Assembly (NCBI GenBank): GCA_963808705.1 | Contig: CAWEHB010000015.1 | Coordinates: forward strand, 124,001 to 188,000 | Source: JASHPR01 sp963808705 | Lineage (GTDB): Bacteria > Actinomycetota > Actinomycetes > Streptosporangiales > Streptosporangiaceae | Length of the DNA stretch: 64,000 bases | Direction of reading: 5' to 3' | Part shown: positions 53,743 to 62,678 of the stretch, piece by piece | Position numbering within the stretch: position 1 is the first letter of the stretch | Layout of the letters: each line of letters opens with the position of its first letter | Made by a program: the position numbers and the translations under genes | The notes under the pieces: model-generated | What the model saw: only the letters and a program-made list of their open reading frames with translations | Told to the model about the DNA's origin: nothing | The model's database searches: none

Positions 53743-54600
53743 TCAGCCGTGGCCGGAACTCGCCGCCGAACGCAGGTCGGCCACGGGATCGCCGCCCCCG
53801 CGCCGGACGATCGCCGCGCGGTCGGCCCTGGTCCGGAACGTGACGCAGGTCCGGTCGGCGCGGAACAGGTCATGGGAGAACTCGAACGGGACGCCGGCCG
53901 AGGTGGCCGAGATGCGGGTGATCGCGAGCAGCGGCGCGCGGACGTTCACCGCGAGCAGCGCCGCCTCGTCGGCGCTGGCCTCGGCCACCTCCAGGTGCTC
54001 GACCACCTCGTCGGGCCTGATGCCGTAGCGGGAGTCGAGCAGGTCGTAGATCGAGCCGCCGAGCGGCAGCTCGAGCAGCCCCGGGAAGATCTCGGCCGGC
54101 AGCTGGACCCGCTCCAGCGAGATCGGGATCCCGTCCGCCAGCCTGATCCGGACGATGTCGATGAGCAGGCTCCCGGCCGGCACGGCCAGGTTGTTGGCGG
54201 CGATGTCGTCGGCGCCGGACATGGTGGCCGACAGCACCTGGGTCCCGGCCACGAAACCCTGGCGGCGCAGGTACTCCGGGAGGCCCACGATCACCGACAG
54301 GTCGCGGTCCACCTTGGCATGGGCGACAAAGGTTCCGCCGGCCCGGCCGGGCACCCGCCGCACGACGCCGCCCTCGGCCAGCACGGCCAGCACCTGCCGC
54401 AGCGTCGACCGGCTGACCGACAGCCGGGCAGCCAGTTCCCGCTCGGTGCCCAGGCGGTCGCCGGGCCGTAGCGTTCCGGAATTAATCAGGTCGAGCAGGC
54501 GGTGCCGGGCATCTTCCACCAGCCGCCGGTCGGGCACGGCGCGCGGATGCGGCCGGGCGCGCAGCGGCTCGCGCGCGCCTTCCCCCGGCATCGGCCTCAC
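53743..54600 (-). CDS. GntR/HutC-family regulator of the BMC operon
   Basis: A 285-residue regulator. The winged helix is in residues 30-90 (RHRLLDLINSGTLRPGDRLG, RSTLRQVLAVLAEGGVVRRV), followed by a UTRA ligand domain (VLSATMSGADDIAANN onward). It is the last gene of the microcompartment operon, with its GTG overlapping the SDR stop by four bases, so it is made with the enzymes it likely controls. An operator candidate lies at 62260-62279. Confidence 0.85.
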   Translation of the reverse strand: MRPMPGEGAREPLRARPHPRAVPDRRLVEDARHRLLDLINSGTLRPGDRLGTERELAARLSVSRSTLRQVLAVLAEGGVVRRVPGRAGGTFVAHAKVDRDLSVIVGLPEYLRRQGFVAGTQVLSATMSGADDIAANNLAVPAGSLLIDIVRIRLADGIPISLERVQLPAEIFPGLLELPLGGSIYDLLDSRYGIRPDEVVEHLEVAEASADEAALLAVNVRAPLLAITRISATSAGVPFEFSHDLFRADRTCVTFRTRADRAAIVRRGGGDPVADLRSAASSGHG

Positions 54601-55370
54601 CCCATAGCTTCCAGCGACTCGGGGACCGTCTGGCCTCCGTCGATCACGAGCGTCTGGCCGGTGATGTAGCCGGCCTCCTCGGTGGCGAAGAACAAGGCCG
54701 CGCTGGCGATGTCCTCGATGCTACCCAGGCGCTTGAGCGGGATCGACGCCTCCATCGTGGCGATGTACTCGGCGCCGAGGTCGGCCAGGCCCTCGGTCGC
54801 GATGTTGCCCGGCATGATCGCGTTGACGGTGATCCCGGAGGAGGCCAGCTCGAGCGCGGCCGAGCGCATGAAGCCGAGCTGGCCGGCCTTGCTCGCCCCG
54901 TAGTGCGACCAGCCGGTGTAGCCGGTGATCGGGCCGGTGATCGACGAGGTGACGATGACCCGCCCGCGGCCGGAGCGCTGCAGCGCGGGCAGGGCCGCCT
55001 GCACGGTGAAGAAGGTGCCCTTCAGGTTGACCCCGAGCACCTCCTCCAGCTGCCCGGGGGTCATCTCGGCGAGCGACGCGGCCGGGAAGATCCCGGCGTT
55101 GCAGCACACGATGTCCAGCCCGCCGTGGCGCTCCTGCGCCGCCGCCACCGCCGCCGCGCAGTCCTGCGCCACGCTCACGTCGCCCGGCACGAAGCACACG
55201 GTCCCGCCCGCGGCCGCGAGGTCGGCCGCGGCCTGCTCGCCGGCCTCGCGGTCCCGGCCGACGATCACGACGTTCGCGCCCTCGGCCGCGAACGCGGCGG
55301 CCAGGCCCTTGCCGATTCCCTTGGTGCCGCCGGTCACGAGCACCGACCGGCCGCTGATCGAGGTGAACAT
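54597..55370 (-). CDS. SDR, probable 1-amino-2-propanol dehydrogenase
   Basis: A 257-residue short-chain dehydrogenase with TGGTKGIG, NAG and the catalytic YGASK. In RMM loci a gene in this position encodes a dehydrogenase acting between 1-amino-2-propanol and aminoacetone; that function is inferred here. ATG at 55370 follows AGGAG; two extra codons (TTG start) are also open. Confidence 0.8.
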   Translation of the reverse strand: MFTSISGRSVLVTGGTKGIGKGLAAAFAAEGANVVIVGRDREAGEQAAADLAAAGGTVCFVPGDVSVAQDCAAAVAAAQERHGGLDIVCCNAGIFPAASLAEMTPGQLEEVLGVNLKGTFFTVQAALPALQRSGRGRVIVTSSITGPITGYTGWSHYGASKAGQLGFMRSAALELASSGITVNAIMPGNIATEGLADLGAEYIATMEASIPLKRLGSIEDIASAALFFATEEAGYITGQTLVIDGGQTVPESLEAMG

Positions 55371-55411
55371 CCGCAACTCCTAACAGGCTCGGGGCCGCAT
55401 CGGCCGGGACA

Positions 55412-56464
55412 TCACGAGGTGGTGAGCAGGTAGCGTTCGGCAAGCTCGCAGGCGCCCCGGGTGAAGTCCGCGCCGAGGTCGCGGGCGGCGTCGGCGAACC
55501 GGTGCGAGCCGACCCAGGCGACCAGCTGCAGCCGCCGCAGCAGCACGAACGTCGGGATCTGCGCGGCGTCCTGCGCCGGGAGCGGCTGCACCCGCCGGTA
55601 ACCGTGCTGCCAAGCGTCGCACAACGCGGGCACCCGGGGATCATGCTCGAAGAAGCTCAGCGCCGCGCCGAGGTCGAACAGGAACCAGCCGAACCCGCAG
55701 TCGTCGAAATCGATCACCTGGATGTCGGGCCCGCTGACCAGGAGGTTGGCCAGCCGCATGTCGGCGTGAATGAGCCCGAACCGGTCCGGCCCGGCGCCGA
55801 ACCGGCGCAGCCGGTCGGCCATCAGCGCGGCGGCGCGGCCCAGCGTGGCCAGCTCCTCCGGGCCGACGCCGATGCCGTCCTGCCACCGGCCCCAGCGGCC
55901 CGTCTCGCCCACGCAGGCCTCGAAGTCCCAGGAGAAGCGGACGAACGAGGCTGGCCGGGCCCAGCTGCGGGAATGCCGGTGCATCCGCGCGCAGATCTCC
56001 CCCAGCAGCTCGAACTTCTCCGCCAGCTGCTCTTCGGGGGGCTCGGTGCCCGGCAGCCATTCGAACAGCACCGTCTGCCTCGTCACCGGGCCGATCGTGA
56101 TGTCGACCACCTCCCGGCCGTCCACGGCCGGGAACACCGCGGGGGTGAGCAGCCCCTCGTCCCGCCGCAGCGCCTGCAGCCAGGCCAGCTCGGAAGCGAC
56201 CGCGCCCGGCGGGTGGTATCCGGTCCGGTGCACCCGGAGCACCGCCGTGCGCCCGTCGCCGGGGTCGTCGATCCGGTAGGTCGCGTTCTCCGACAGGCTG
56301 AGCAGAGACAGCCGGGCCCGGGCCGAGAAACCGAACGGGCCGAGCGCCGCCCGGGCGTACGGGTCGTAGTCGCGCAGGACCGCGGCCGGGTCTGTGTTGT
56401 CTGGTTCGCTGTTGTCTGGTTCGCTCGCCTCCGGGACCCCGCCCGCCTCCCCATCCCCCTTCAC
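55412..56464 (-). CDS. APH-family kinase, probable 1-amino-2-propanol kinase
   Basis: A 350-residue phosphotransferase of the aminoglycoside-phosphotransferase fold. It has the catalytic loop LIHADMRLANLLV and the metal motif VIDFDD. In RMM loci the homologue phosphorylates (S)-1-amino-2-propanol. I place the start at GTG 56464, which overlaps the stop of the repeat-encoded mini-ORF (GTGA); the first 25 residues come from repeat copy C and are low-complexity. Confidence 0.8.
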   Translation of the reverse strand: MKGDGEAGGVPEASEPDNSEPDNTDPAAVLRDYDPYARAALGPFGFSARARLSLLSLSENATYRIDDPGDGRTAVLRVHRTGYHPPGAVASELAWLQALRRDEGLLTPAVFPAVDGREVVDITIGPVTRQTVLFEWLPGTEPPEEQLAEKFELLGEICARMHRHSRSWARPASFVRFSWDFEACVGETGRWGRWQDGIGVGPEELATLGRAAALMADRLRRFGAGPDRFGLIHADMRLANLLVSGPDIQVIDFDDCGFGWFLFDLGAALSFFEHDPRVPALCDAWQHGYRRVQPLPAQDAAQIPTFVLLRRLQLVAWVGSHRFADAARDLGADFTRGACELAERYLLTTS

Positions 56465-56562
56465 TGGCGCCGCCTTCCCTCGTCGCTCGGTCGCAGGCTC
56501 CCTCCCCGCCCGCCTCCCCATCCCCCTTCACTGGCGGTGCCGCGCCCCTTCGGCTCGCTCAC
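56424..56562 (-). repeat. MIRU-like intra-operonic repeat, copy C
   Basis: Starts with a GTG overlapping the BMC-T stop and reads SEPKGRGTASEGG, then SLRPSDEGRRR, and the end module CCCGGAGGCGAG. It is interrupted by a 32-bp direct duplication (56437-56468 and 56504-56535). Confidence 0.85.
56461..56562 (-). CDS. Mini-ORF encoded by repeat copy C
   Basis: A 33-residue frame from GTG 56562 to TGA 56461. Its start overlaps the BMC-T stop and its stop overlaps the kinase start GTG, linking the two genes by back-to-back four-base overlaps. Peptide core SLRPSDEGRRR equals copy A. Confidence 0.5.
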   Translation of the reverse strand: MSEPKGRGTASEGGWGGGRGGSLRPSDEGRRRQ

Positions 56563-57288
56563 TGGTCTCGCCCCTCGATGCCGGCCAGCAGCCGCTCGAT
56601 CTCCTCCCGGGCGCGGCCGACGCCCGCGCTGGTCCCGGCGATGTAGAGCCGGCCGGACGCGCCGATCATGGCCACGTCGACCAGCGTGTTCTCCGGCACC
56701 GCCTGCTCGGCCTGGTTGGCCGCCACCGCCGCGAACAGGGCCGGCGCCATCTCGCAGACCAGCAGCGACTGGCCGGGGAGAATCATGGACGCCTGCCGGG
56801 ACCGGTTGATGATGATGGCCTGCTGGTCGGTGATGTCCTCGATCACGTCCGAGTACAGCAGCGTCGGCCGCAACTGGTCGTCGGCGCCGCGCCCGAGGCC
56901 GTCCAGGATGGCCTGGCCGGCCCGCCCGACAGCGTCGGCGCTGCGGGAATGGATCTCCAGCACCCCGAAGTGGCGCTCCACGAACAGGATCCCGGGCTCG
57001 ACGGCAGGCTCGGCCCGCAGCGCCAGGTCGGTGACCCGCTCGATCGCCAGGCCGGGCGCGACCTCCACGATCAGGGCGTGATCGCCCTCGGCCGGCGGGT
57101 ACCCCCGGGCCCGGGTGGGCACGGCGAGGTAGGCGGCGAACTGCCGTTGCAGGCTCGCGATCGGCAGGTACACCCGCAACTCCGTGCGCGCGGCGGCGCC
57201 CACCGTCACCGCGCTGCCCCGTCGTCCGGCGCCCGCCGCGCTGCCCCGGCGGCTGGCGCCCGCCGCGCTGCCCCGGCGGCCGGCGGTC

Positions 57289-57302
<14 letters not shown>
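56559..57302 (-). CDS. BMC-T shell protein 1 with repeat N-terminal extension
   Basis: A 247-residue tandem-BMC-domain shell protein. The first BMC domain runs from about residue 40 (RTELRVYLPIASLQRQF), the second from about 145 to 235 (DVIEDITDQQAIII, VAMIGASGRLYIAG). Trimeric pore-forming shell tile expected. The frame overlaps the BMC-H end by 14 bases with a TTG start, giving an N-terminal extension of three GRRGSAAGA-type repeats; a later GTG at 57209 would omit it. Confidence 0.75.
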
Positions 57303-57567
<265 letters not shown>

Positions 57568-57604
57568 CTGCGCATCCTTTCCGTTGGCCGTTCCGTTCGA
57601 TTTT

Positions 57605-57657
57605 CATGATCGCGGTACATGAGGTGCGAAATACGCGTGCCATGAACCGCGATCATG
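57605..57657. repeat. Dispersed 53-bp hairpin element, copy 2
   Basis: CATGATCGCGGTACATG and CATGAACCGCGATCATG (one mismatch) flank a 19-base loop AGGTGCGAAATACGCGTGC. Both stem and loop match the element at 30330-30382. It lies in the BMC operon, and its end supplies the stop codon region of the BMC-P gene. Confidence 0.9.
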
Positions 57658-57931
57658 AAGCTGACCGTCTCGGGGGCTTCCCGGCTGGCGGCGTCGGCTC
57701 GTCGATGGAGCCGATGATGAGCGCGTCGACCGGCGGCCGCCCCGGCAGCCAGCCTGCCGCCACCGAGCCCTGGGTGACCAGGACCCGCTCGCCCTGTCCG
57801 CTTCCGAGCACGTCGAAGGCGACGAGCCGCTCTCCCGATCCGGTCACCTCGACCTCGAGCAGGGCGCCGCTAGGCAGCCCGTCGATCCGCTTGCTGGACC
57901 AGACATTCCCGACCACCACTGCTTGCAGCAT
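57653..57931 (-). CDS. BMC-P (EutN/CcmL) pentameric shell protein
   Basis: A 92-residue EutN/CcmL-family protein: MLQAVVVGNVWSSKRIDGLP start and ALIIGSIDEP end. Pentamers of this family cap the shell vertices. ATG at 57931 overlaps the upstream stop (TGATG) and follows AAGGAG. The TGA stop lies inside the hairpin element. Confidence 0.9.
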   Translation of the reverse strand: MLQAVVVGNVWSSKRIDGLPSGALLEVEVTGSGERLVAFDVLGSGQGERVLVTQGSVAAGWLPGRPPVDALIIGSIDEPTPPAGKPPRRSAS

Positions 57932-58536
57932 CACCGCTCCTTCTCGATCGGGACTCCGAGGGCGCGGGCCCGGTCCCGGGCCAGCGGGGTCAGCACCGCG
58001 CGAGGGCCCAGCACCAGCCGCGCGCCCGCCGCGGCCGCGGCCTGCACGGCGCGCTCCGTCACCGCCCCCTTCTCGACCCGGTGCTCGGCCGGGCCGGGGG
58101 CCGCGCTGCCCCGGGTCAACGGTCCTGGCCCGGGCGTGCCGCGGCCGGCGGGCGCGAGGGTGAACCGGAGCCGCCCGGAAAGCAGGTCTCGCCGGCGCTT
58201 GGGGTTGTCGGCCAGCGCCAGGATGTGCCGCACGAACTCATGCAGTTCCTCGTCGGTGGCCAGCCGGACCGGCTGCAGCGCGACACCGGGGCGCGAGGCA
58301 GCCGGGTACCCCTCGGCCCGGGCCTGCCCGTCGGCTCCGGCGCCCCCGGCGGGCCGCGGTGGCCCGGGCTCGGACGTGGGCGGGGTGGCAGGCGGAACGG
58401 CGGGCGGTCCGGGCCGGGCGGCAAGCGGGGGCTGGGCGGCCGGGCCGGCCGGGCCGGCCAGCCCGGGCAGGACGTCGCGCAGCACCTCCCGCACCAGCTC
58501 ACGCAGCGCATCGGGGGCCGCGCCGTCGGGCGTCAT
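57931..58536 (-). CDS. Probable microcompartment lumen adaptor
   Basis: A 201-residue protein. The N-terminus is an amphipathic helix (DALRELVREVLRDVLPGLAG), like an encapsulation peptide. Then comes a Pro/Ala linker, a helical middle (LATDEELHEFVRHILALADN), and a C-terminal piece with LVLGPRAVLTPLARDRARAL. No enzyme motif is seen. Position between the two shell gene groups suggests a scaffold or cargo-recruiting role. Its 5' end overlaps the BMC-T gene by four bases. Confidence 0.6.
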   Translation of the reverse strand: MTPDGAAPDALRELVREVLRDVLPGLAGPAGPAAQPPLAARPGPPAVPPATPPTSEPGPPRPAGGAGADGQARAEGYPAASRPGVALQPVRLATDEELHEFVRHILALADNPKRRRDLLSGRLRFTLAPAGRGTPGPGPLTRGSAAPGPAEHRVEKGAVTERAVQAAAAAGARLVLGPRAVLTPLARDRARALGVPIEKER

Positions 58537-59135
58537 CGGGGCTCGCCCAGCAGGCCGGTGACCGCCTCCGCGGCCTGGCGCACGTCATCCTCGAGGCCGG
58601 ACAGGTAGACCCGGCCGGTAGCGCCGATCATCCGGTAGTCCACGATCTTGATGCGCGCATCCTTCTCGGCCTCGTTGGCGGCCAGGATCGCGTACGAGGC
58701 CGGCTGGAGCTCGAAGACGAACAGCGACTCGCCCGGTAGCACCATCGAGCCGAGCTTGTTCCGGTTGACCAGGAACGCGTGCTGGGCGTCCACGCCGGTG
58801 ATGATCCGCGAGGCGAGCACCTGCGGCCGGGTGGCCGAGGTCGCGCTCACCCCGAGCGCGGCCAGGACGGCGCTGCCGGCCGCGCGCACGGCGTCCGTGG
58901 TGCCGTGCAGCTCCAGGTAGCCGAACTGCCGTTCCACGACCAGGATTCCGGCCTGGACGTCGGCGTCCTTGAGCGCGACGTCGGTCAGCGGCTCGATGTC
59001 GAGCCCTGGCGCGATCTCGATGACCTGGGCCGCGACCCCGGAGCGCGGCAGCCGGCCCCGGACCCAGGTACCCAGGTAGCACATGGTCTGCGGCTGCAGC
59101 TGGTCCAGGAAGATGAACGATCGCAGCTCGGCCAC
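58533..59135 (-). CDS. BMC-T shell protein 2
   Basis: A 200-residue tandem-BMC-domain protein with AELRSFIFLDQLQPQTMCYL at the start, VVERQFGYLELHGT in domain one, and RIITGVDAQHAFLVNR and YRMIGATGRVYLSG in domain two. A trimeric shell tile. It is a paralogue of the other BMC-T gene but without the repeat extension. Two bases follow the aldehyde dehydrogenase stop. Confidence 0.85.
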   Translation of the reverse strand: MAELRSFIFLDQLQPQTMCYLGTWVRGRLPRSGVAAQVIEIAPGLDIEPLTDVALKDADVQAGILVVERQFGYLELHGTTDAVRAAGSAVLAALGVSATSATRPQVLASRIITGVDAQHAFLVNRNKLGSMVLPGESLFVFELQPASYAILAANEAEKDARIKIVDYRMIGATGRVYLSGLEDDVRQAAEAVTGLLGEPR

Positions 59136-59137
59136 GG

Positions 59138-60844
59138 TTACCTCTTGATGAGCTGCTGGAGCTCTTCGATGATCAGCGCCCGCAGCTGCTCCCGGACCGC
59201 ATCGGGGACCGCTGTTCCCCGGGCCGCTGTTTCCTGGGCCGCCGCCCCGCCAGGGACCGCCGGGTCGCGCGCCGCTCCCGCGGCCAGGTTCGAGGCATGC
59301 GGATAACCGGGGACCGGGCCGTCGGGCGCCTGGAAGGCGGTGATCGCCGCGAAGTCATCGAACGGCACGCTGGCGTCAGAGTTGTAGGCGACCCTGGTCC
59401 AGTTGACCAGGTGCCGGGGCTCAAGGTTCTCCCCGACCGAGCTCCGGCCCACGAACCCGGTGCCGAGGGTCATCGACAACGCGAGGTGGGTGTCCAGGCC
59501 GGCGCTGCCGGTGCTGTTCCCGGCGTTGACCGCGATCCGGAGCACGGGCACCCGCGTGCCGTACCGCATGATGACCCGCGGGTCCCGACTGTGCACGGCG
59601 GCCGAGTGCCCGGCGCCGCCGAGCCGGACGACCGCCCGGGCCGCCTCGATCCCGCGGTCGGCCGACTCCGCCCGCACCAGGCCGAGCACCGGGCAAAGCT
59701 TCTCGTGGGCCAGCGGCTCCTCGTCCACCACCAGGTCGAACGGCGCCAGCAGGACCCGGGTCCGGGGCGGGACCCGGACCCCCGCCCGGTCCGCGATCCA
59801 TGCGGCGTCCTTGCCGATCGCCTCGCCGTTGAGACGACCGTCCGGGAAGAGATAGGCGCGGAGCTTGTCCCGCCCCGCCTCGTCCAGCAGGGCCGCCTGC
59901 TGCCGGTGCAGCTCCCGGACCAGCCGGTCGGCGACGGCCTCCTGCGCGACGAGAACGGACTCGTTGGTGCACAGGATGGAGTTGTCGAAGGCCTTGCTGT
60001 CGGCGATCCGCCGGGCCGCGTCGGCCAGGTCGGCGGTCGCGTCCACGAGCACGGGCACGTTCCCCGGGCCCACGCCGAGCGCGGGGTTGCCGGACCGGTG
60101 CGCCGCCCGGACCACGGCGGTGCCCCCGGTCGCCACGATCACGTCGGTGACGGGATCCGACATCAGCGCCTCGATCAGCGGGACGGTGGCGTCGGGCACC
60201 ACCTGGATCGTGCCGTCGGGGGCGCCCGCCTCGGTCGCGACCGCGGCCAGCAGCCGGGCCGCGTCGGCGCAGCAGCCCTGAGCCAGGGGGTGCGGGCTGA
60301 CCACGATCGCGTTCCGGGTCAGCAGGGCCAGGATGACCTTGAAGAACACGCTGCACACCGGGTTGGTGGATGGGGTCAGGGCCAGGATGACGCCGGCCGG
60401 CCGGGGTATGGAGAGGATCTTGCCCGCGGTGTCGATCCGCGGGCTCACGTAGTCGTCGCCGGCGTAGCGTTCCAGGATCCCCAGCGAGCAGGCCTCGTTC
60501 TTCACGACCTTGTGCTCGACGACGCCGAACCCGGTCTCGGCGACCGCCCACTCCGCGTAGCGCCGGGACTCGGCGTACGCCGCCGTGGCCACGGCCTCGG
60601 CGATGCGCAGCACCGAGGCCCGGTCGTAGGAGGCGAAGGCGCCGGCCGCCCAGTGCGCGCGTGCGAGCATCTGCCGCGCCCGCCAGGTGGCCGCGGCCGT
60701 CCCGGGGGCAGGGTCTCCCGGGGCCGCCGCAGGACCATGGGCCGCCGCGGGACCGAGGGCCGCCACGGGACCAGGGGCCGCCGCAGGACCGAGGGCAGCC
60801 GCACCGGCCCGGCCGGCCTGCCCGGCCGCGGCACCGGCGCTCAC
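59138..60844 (-). CDS. CoA-acylating-type aldehyde dehydrogenase (BMC cargo)
   Basis: A 568-residue aldehyde dehydrogenase of the PduP/EutE-like group with the catalytic cysteine in NSILCTNESVLV. It ends in a Pro/Ala linker and an amphipathic helix (REQLRALIIEELQQLIKR), a typical lumen-targeting tail. Residues 10-45 are a GPAAAPG-type low-complexity linker. It would oxidise the aldehyde formed in the compartment, probably to an acyl-CoA. GTG at 60844 overlaps the aminotransferase stop (GTGA). Confidence 0.85.
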   Translation of the reverse strand: MSAGAAAGQAGRAGAAALGPAAAPGPVAALGPAAAHGPAAAPGDPAPGTAAATWRARQMLARAHWAAGAFASYDRASVLRIAEAVATAAYAESRRYAEWAVAETGFGVVEHKVVKNEACSLGILERYAGDDYVSPRIDTAGKILSIPRPAGVILALTPSTNPVCSVFFKVILALLTRNAIVVSPHPLAQGCCADAARLLAAVATEAGAPDGTIQVVPDATVPLIEALMSDPVTDVIVATGGTAVVRAAHRSGNPALGVGPGNVPVLVDATADLADAARRIADSKAFDNSILCTNESVLVAQEAVADRLVRELHRQQAALLDEAGRDKLRAYLFPDGRLNGEAIGKDAAWIADRAGVRVPPRTRVLLAPFDLVVDEEPLAHEKLCPVLGLVRAESADRGIEAARAVVRLGGAGHSAAVHSRDPRVIMRYGTRVPVLRIAVNAGNSTGSAGLDTHLALSMTLGTGFVGRSSVGENLEPRHLVNWTRVAYNSDASVPFDDFAAITAFQAPDGPVPGYPHASNLAAGAARDPAVPGGAAAQETAARGTAVPDAVREQLRALIIEELQQLIKR

Positions 60845-62139
60845 CGCCGGGCCCCGCGGCCGCCCGCCGTGCGGCCGCGCACCTCCGCCGCGGCGGCGCC
60901 GATCCCGGCCTCGGTCCGCTCGAGCAGTTCCTCGCACAGCTCGGGGGTCATCAGCAGCCCCGGCTTGTACTGCAGCACCCGCGGGTCGAGGGTCGAGAAG
61001 ATGGCCCAGACCCCGCGGCGGTACAGCTCCCGCATGACGAACTTCGCCCCCTCGGGATGATCGAATTCCAGGCCCATGACCACGCCGTTCTGCCGGATCC
61101 CGACGAACCAGTCCGGGTAGCGGTCCTGGATGGCCCGCAGCCCGCGGCCGGTCAGGTCGGCGATGTAGTGGACCATCGAGCGCGTCTCCGGCCGGCCGCA
61201 GATCTCCAGGGTCTTCAGCGCGGCCACGCAGCCGAGCTCCGCTCCGCCGAAGCTGGAGATGTGCGCGAACCCGTCCTCGGTGAGCCAGCCGGCGCACCGC
61301 TCGCTGACCAGCACGGCCGCGATCGGGTACATCCCGCCGGACAGGCCCTTGCCGGTCACCAGGATGTCTGGCTCGATGCCGTGCTTGGTGATCGCCCACA
61401 TCTCGCCGGTGCGCATCAGCCCGGTCTGCACCTCGTCCGCGATGTAGAGCGTGCCGTGTCGCTCGCAGAGCGCCTTGACCGCCTCCAGGTAGCCGGGCTG
61501 CGGCAGCGGGAAGCCGTACGTGGCCGGGATCGTCTCCATGATCACCGCCGCCACGTCGCCGCCGGCCAGGGCCTCCTCCATGGCGCCGATGTCGTTGAAC
61601 GGGACGTGCGTGAACTCGTCCGGCCGGTCGGCCAGGAACAGCCGGGAGAAGCGGTCGTCCCCGGTGGCCACGGCCAGGCCGGTATGGCCGTGGTAGGCCT
61701 TGATGATCGAGACGATCTTGCGCCGTTTGGTGGCGTGCCGCGCGGTCTTGAGCGCGATGTCGATGGCCTCTCCCCCGCCGCTGCCGTAGACCACCTTGGT
61801 GAGGTTCGGCGGGGCGGTGCGGATGAGCGCCTCCGCCAGCGCGGCCCGGGCGCTGGACGGGAAGTGGTGGTTGCCGATGTCGAACGACCGCATGCCGACG
61901 GTGATGGCCTCGACCAGTTCCGGGTTGCGGTGCCCGAGGTTATAGGTCCCGCCGTTCAGGTGGACGTCGATGAGCCGGATACCCGACATGTCCCAGATGA
62001 AGTAGCTTTCCCGGCGGTCGATGACGAGGTCCACGCCGGTCTCGGACCAGAAATCGGTCTTGCCGGGATTCCAGAAATCGCGCGACTTCTCCAGGACCTC
62101 GGCCTTGGACTCGACGGTGAAGACGTCGTAGTCGTGCAT
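60841..62139 (-). CDS. Class III aminotransferase of the BMC operon
   Basis: A 432-residue PLP enzyme, first gene of the microcompartment operon. It has YGSGGGEAIDIALKTAR, IADEVQTGLMRTG and the PLP lysine in VTGKGLSGGMYP. ATG at 62139 follows AAGGCGGGG; the longer frame is low-complexity Gly/Arg. It may handle the amino group of an aminoacetone- or amino-alcohol-derived compound, as in RMM loci. Confidence 0.85.
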   Translation of the reverse strand: MHDYDVFTVESKAEVLEKSRDFWNPGKTDFWSETGVDLVIDRRESYFIWDMSGIRLIDVHLNGGTYNLGHRNPELVEAITVGMRSFDIGNHHFPSSARAALAEALIRTAPPNLTKVVYGSGGGEAIDIALKTARHATKRRKIVSIIKAYHGHTGLAVATGDDRFSRLFLADRPDEFTHVPFNDIGAMEEALAGGDVAAVIMETIPATYGFPLPQPGYLEAVKALCERHGTLYIADEVQTGLMRTGEMWAITKHGIEPDILVTGKGLSGGMYPIAAVLVSERCAGWLTEDGFAHISSFGGAELGCVAALKTLEICGRPETRSMVHYIADLTGRGLRAIQDRYPDWFVGIRQNGVVMGLEFDHPEGAKFVMRELYRRGVWAIFSTLDPRVLQYKPGLLMTPELCEELLERTEAGIGAAAAEVRGRTAGGRGARR

Positions 62140-62254
62140 TGCCCCGCCTTCGTCTGCCGCTCTTACGCGCCAGCAGCTGCACGCCTGCGGCGGTCCCGGC
62201 CCGGCTCCGCGTCCGCGTCCGCGACCGCGACCGCCGCAACCCATACCAGACCAA

Positions 62255-62283
62255 ATAGTCTATCGGTCCGACCCAATAGTCAA
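62255..62283 (-). promoter_or_regulatory. BMC operon promoter with embedded operator candidate
   Basis: On the minus strand TTGACT (62283-62278) and GACTAT (62260-62255) are spaced 17 bp. The near-palindrome CTATCGGTCCGACCCAATAG (62260-62279) lies between and over them, a suitable place for repression by the operon-encoded GntR/HutC protein. Confidence 0.5.
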
Positions 62284-62467
62284 GAGCCGGTTTTATAACC
62301 AAAAGGCAATGGTCAGGAGTCTTGTCGGCCAAGAATCGGTATGTTACGGTCAGGTTCCGGCGGGCGACCGAAACATGTCGATGGCGCCGCGAGGATCCCC
62401 GGGCGATCTCGGCATACGCAGTCCCCAACGGGAAACATGCCGCACGACGGCATGCCGAGGAGGGGAC

Positions 62468-62665
62468 ATGGCGGTCGTCATGTGTCAGACCGGAAGCGCG
62501 CTGAACGCGATCGCGCCCGATGATGTCGCCGCGGCCGGCCGCCGTGGCCGACTCGCCTCCCGCAGCCGTCATTCTTGCCGCCCGGACGGCCTTCCGGCGA
62601 TCCGGCGGCCACCACCCCCGTCGTGCCCGGCTCATTGCAGCGGCGCACGAGGCCCGGCCCACTGA
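62468..62665 (+). CDS. Possible leader peptide ORF before the permease
   Basis: A 65-codon frame from ATG 62468 with an excellent GAGGAGGGG Shine-Dalgarno sequence, ending 13 bases before the permease start. The peptide (MAVVMCQTGSALNAIAPDDV start) becomes Pro/Arg-rich and resembles no family. A translated leader that controls permease expression is possible; chance is the alternative. Confidence 0.3.
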   Translation: MAVVMCQTGSALNAIAPDDVAAAGRRGRLASRSRHSCRPDGLPAIRRPPPPSCPAHCSGARGPAH

Positions 62666-62678
62666 GGAGGCTGGCTGC

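Noticed and set aside
62309..62467. Longer version of the leader ORF
   Set aside because: Only the ATG at 62468 has a ribosome-binding site; upstream codons show no coding character.
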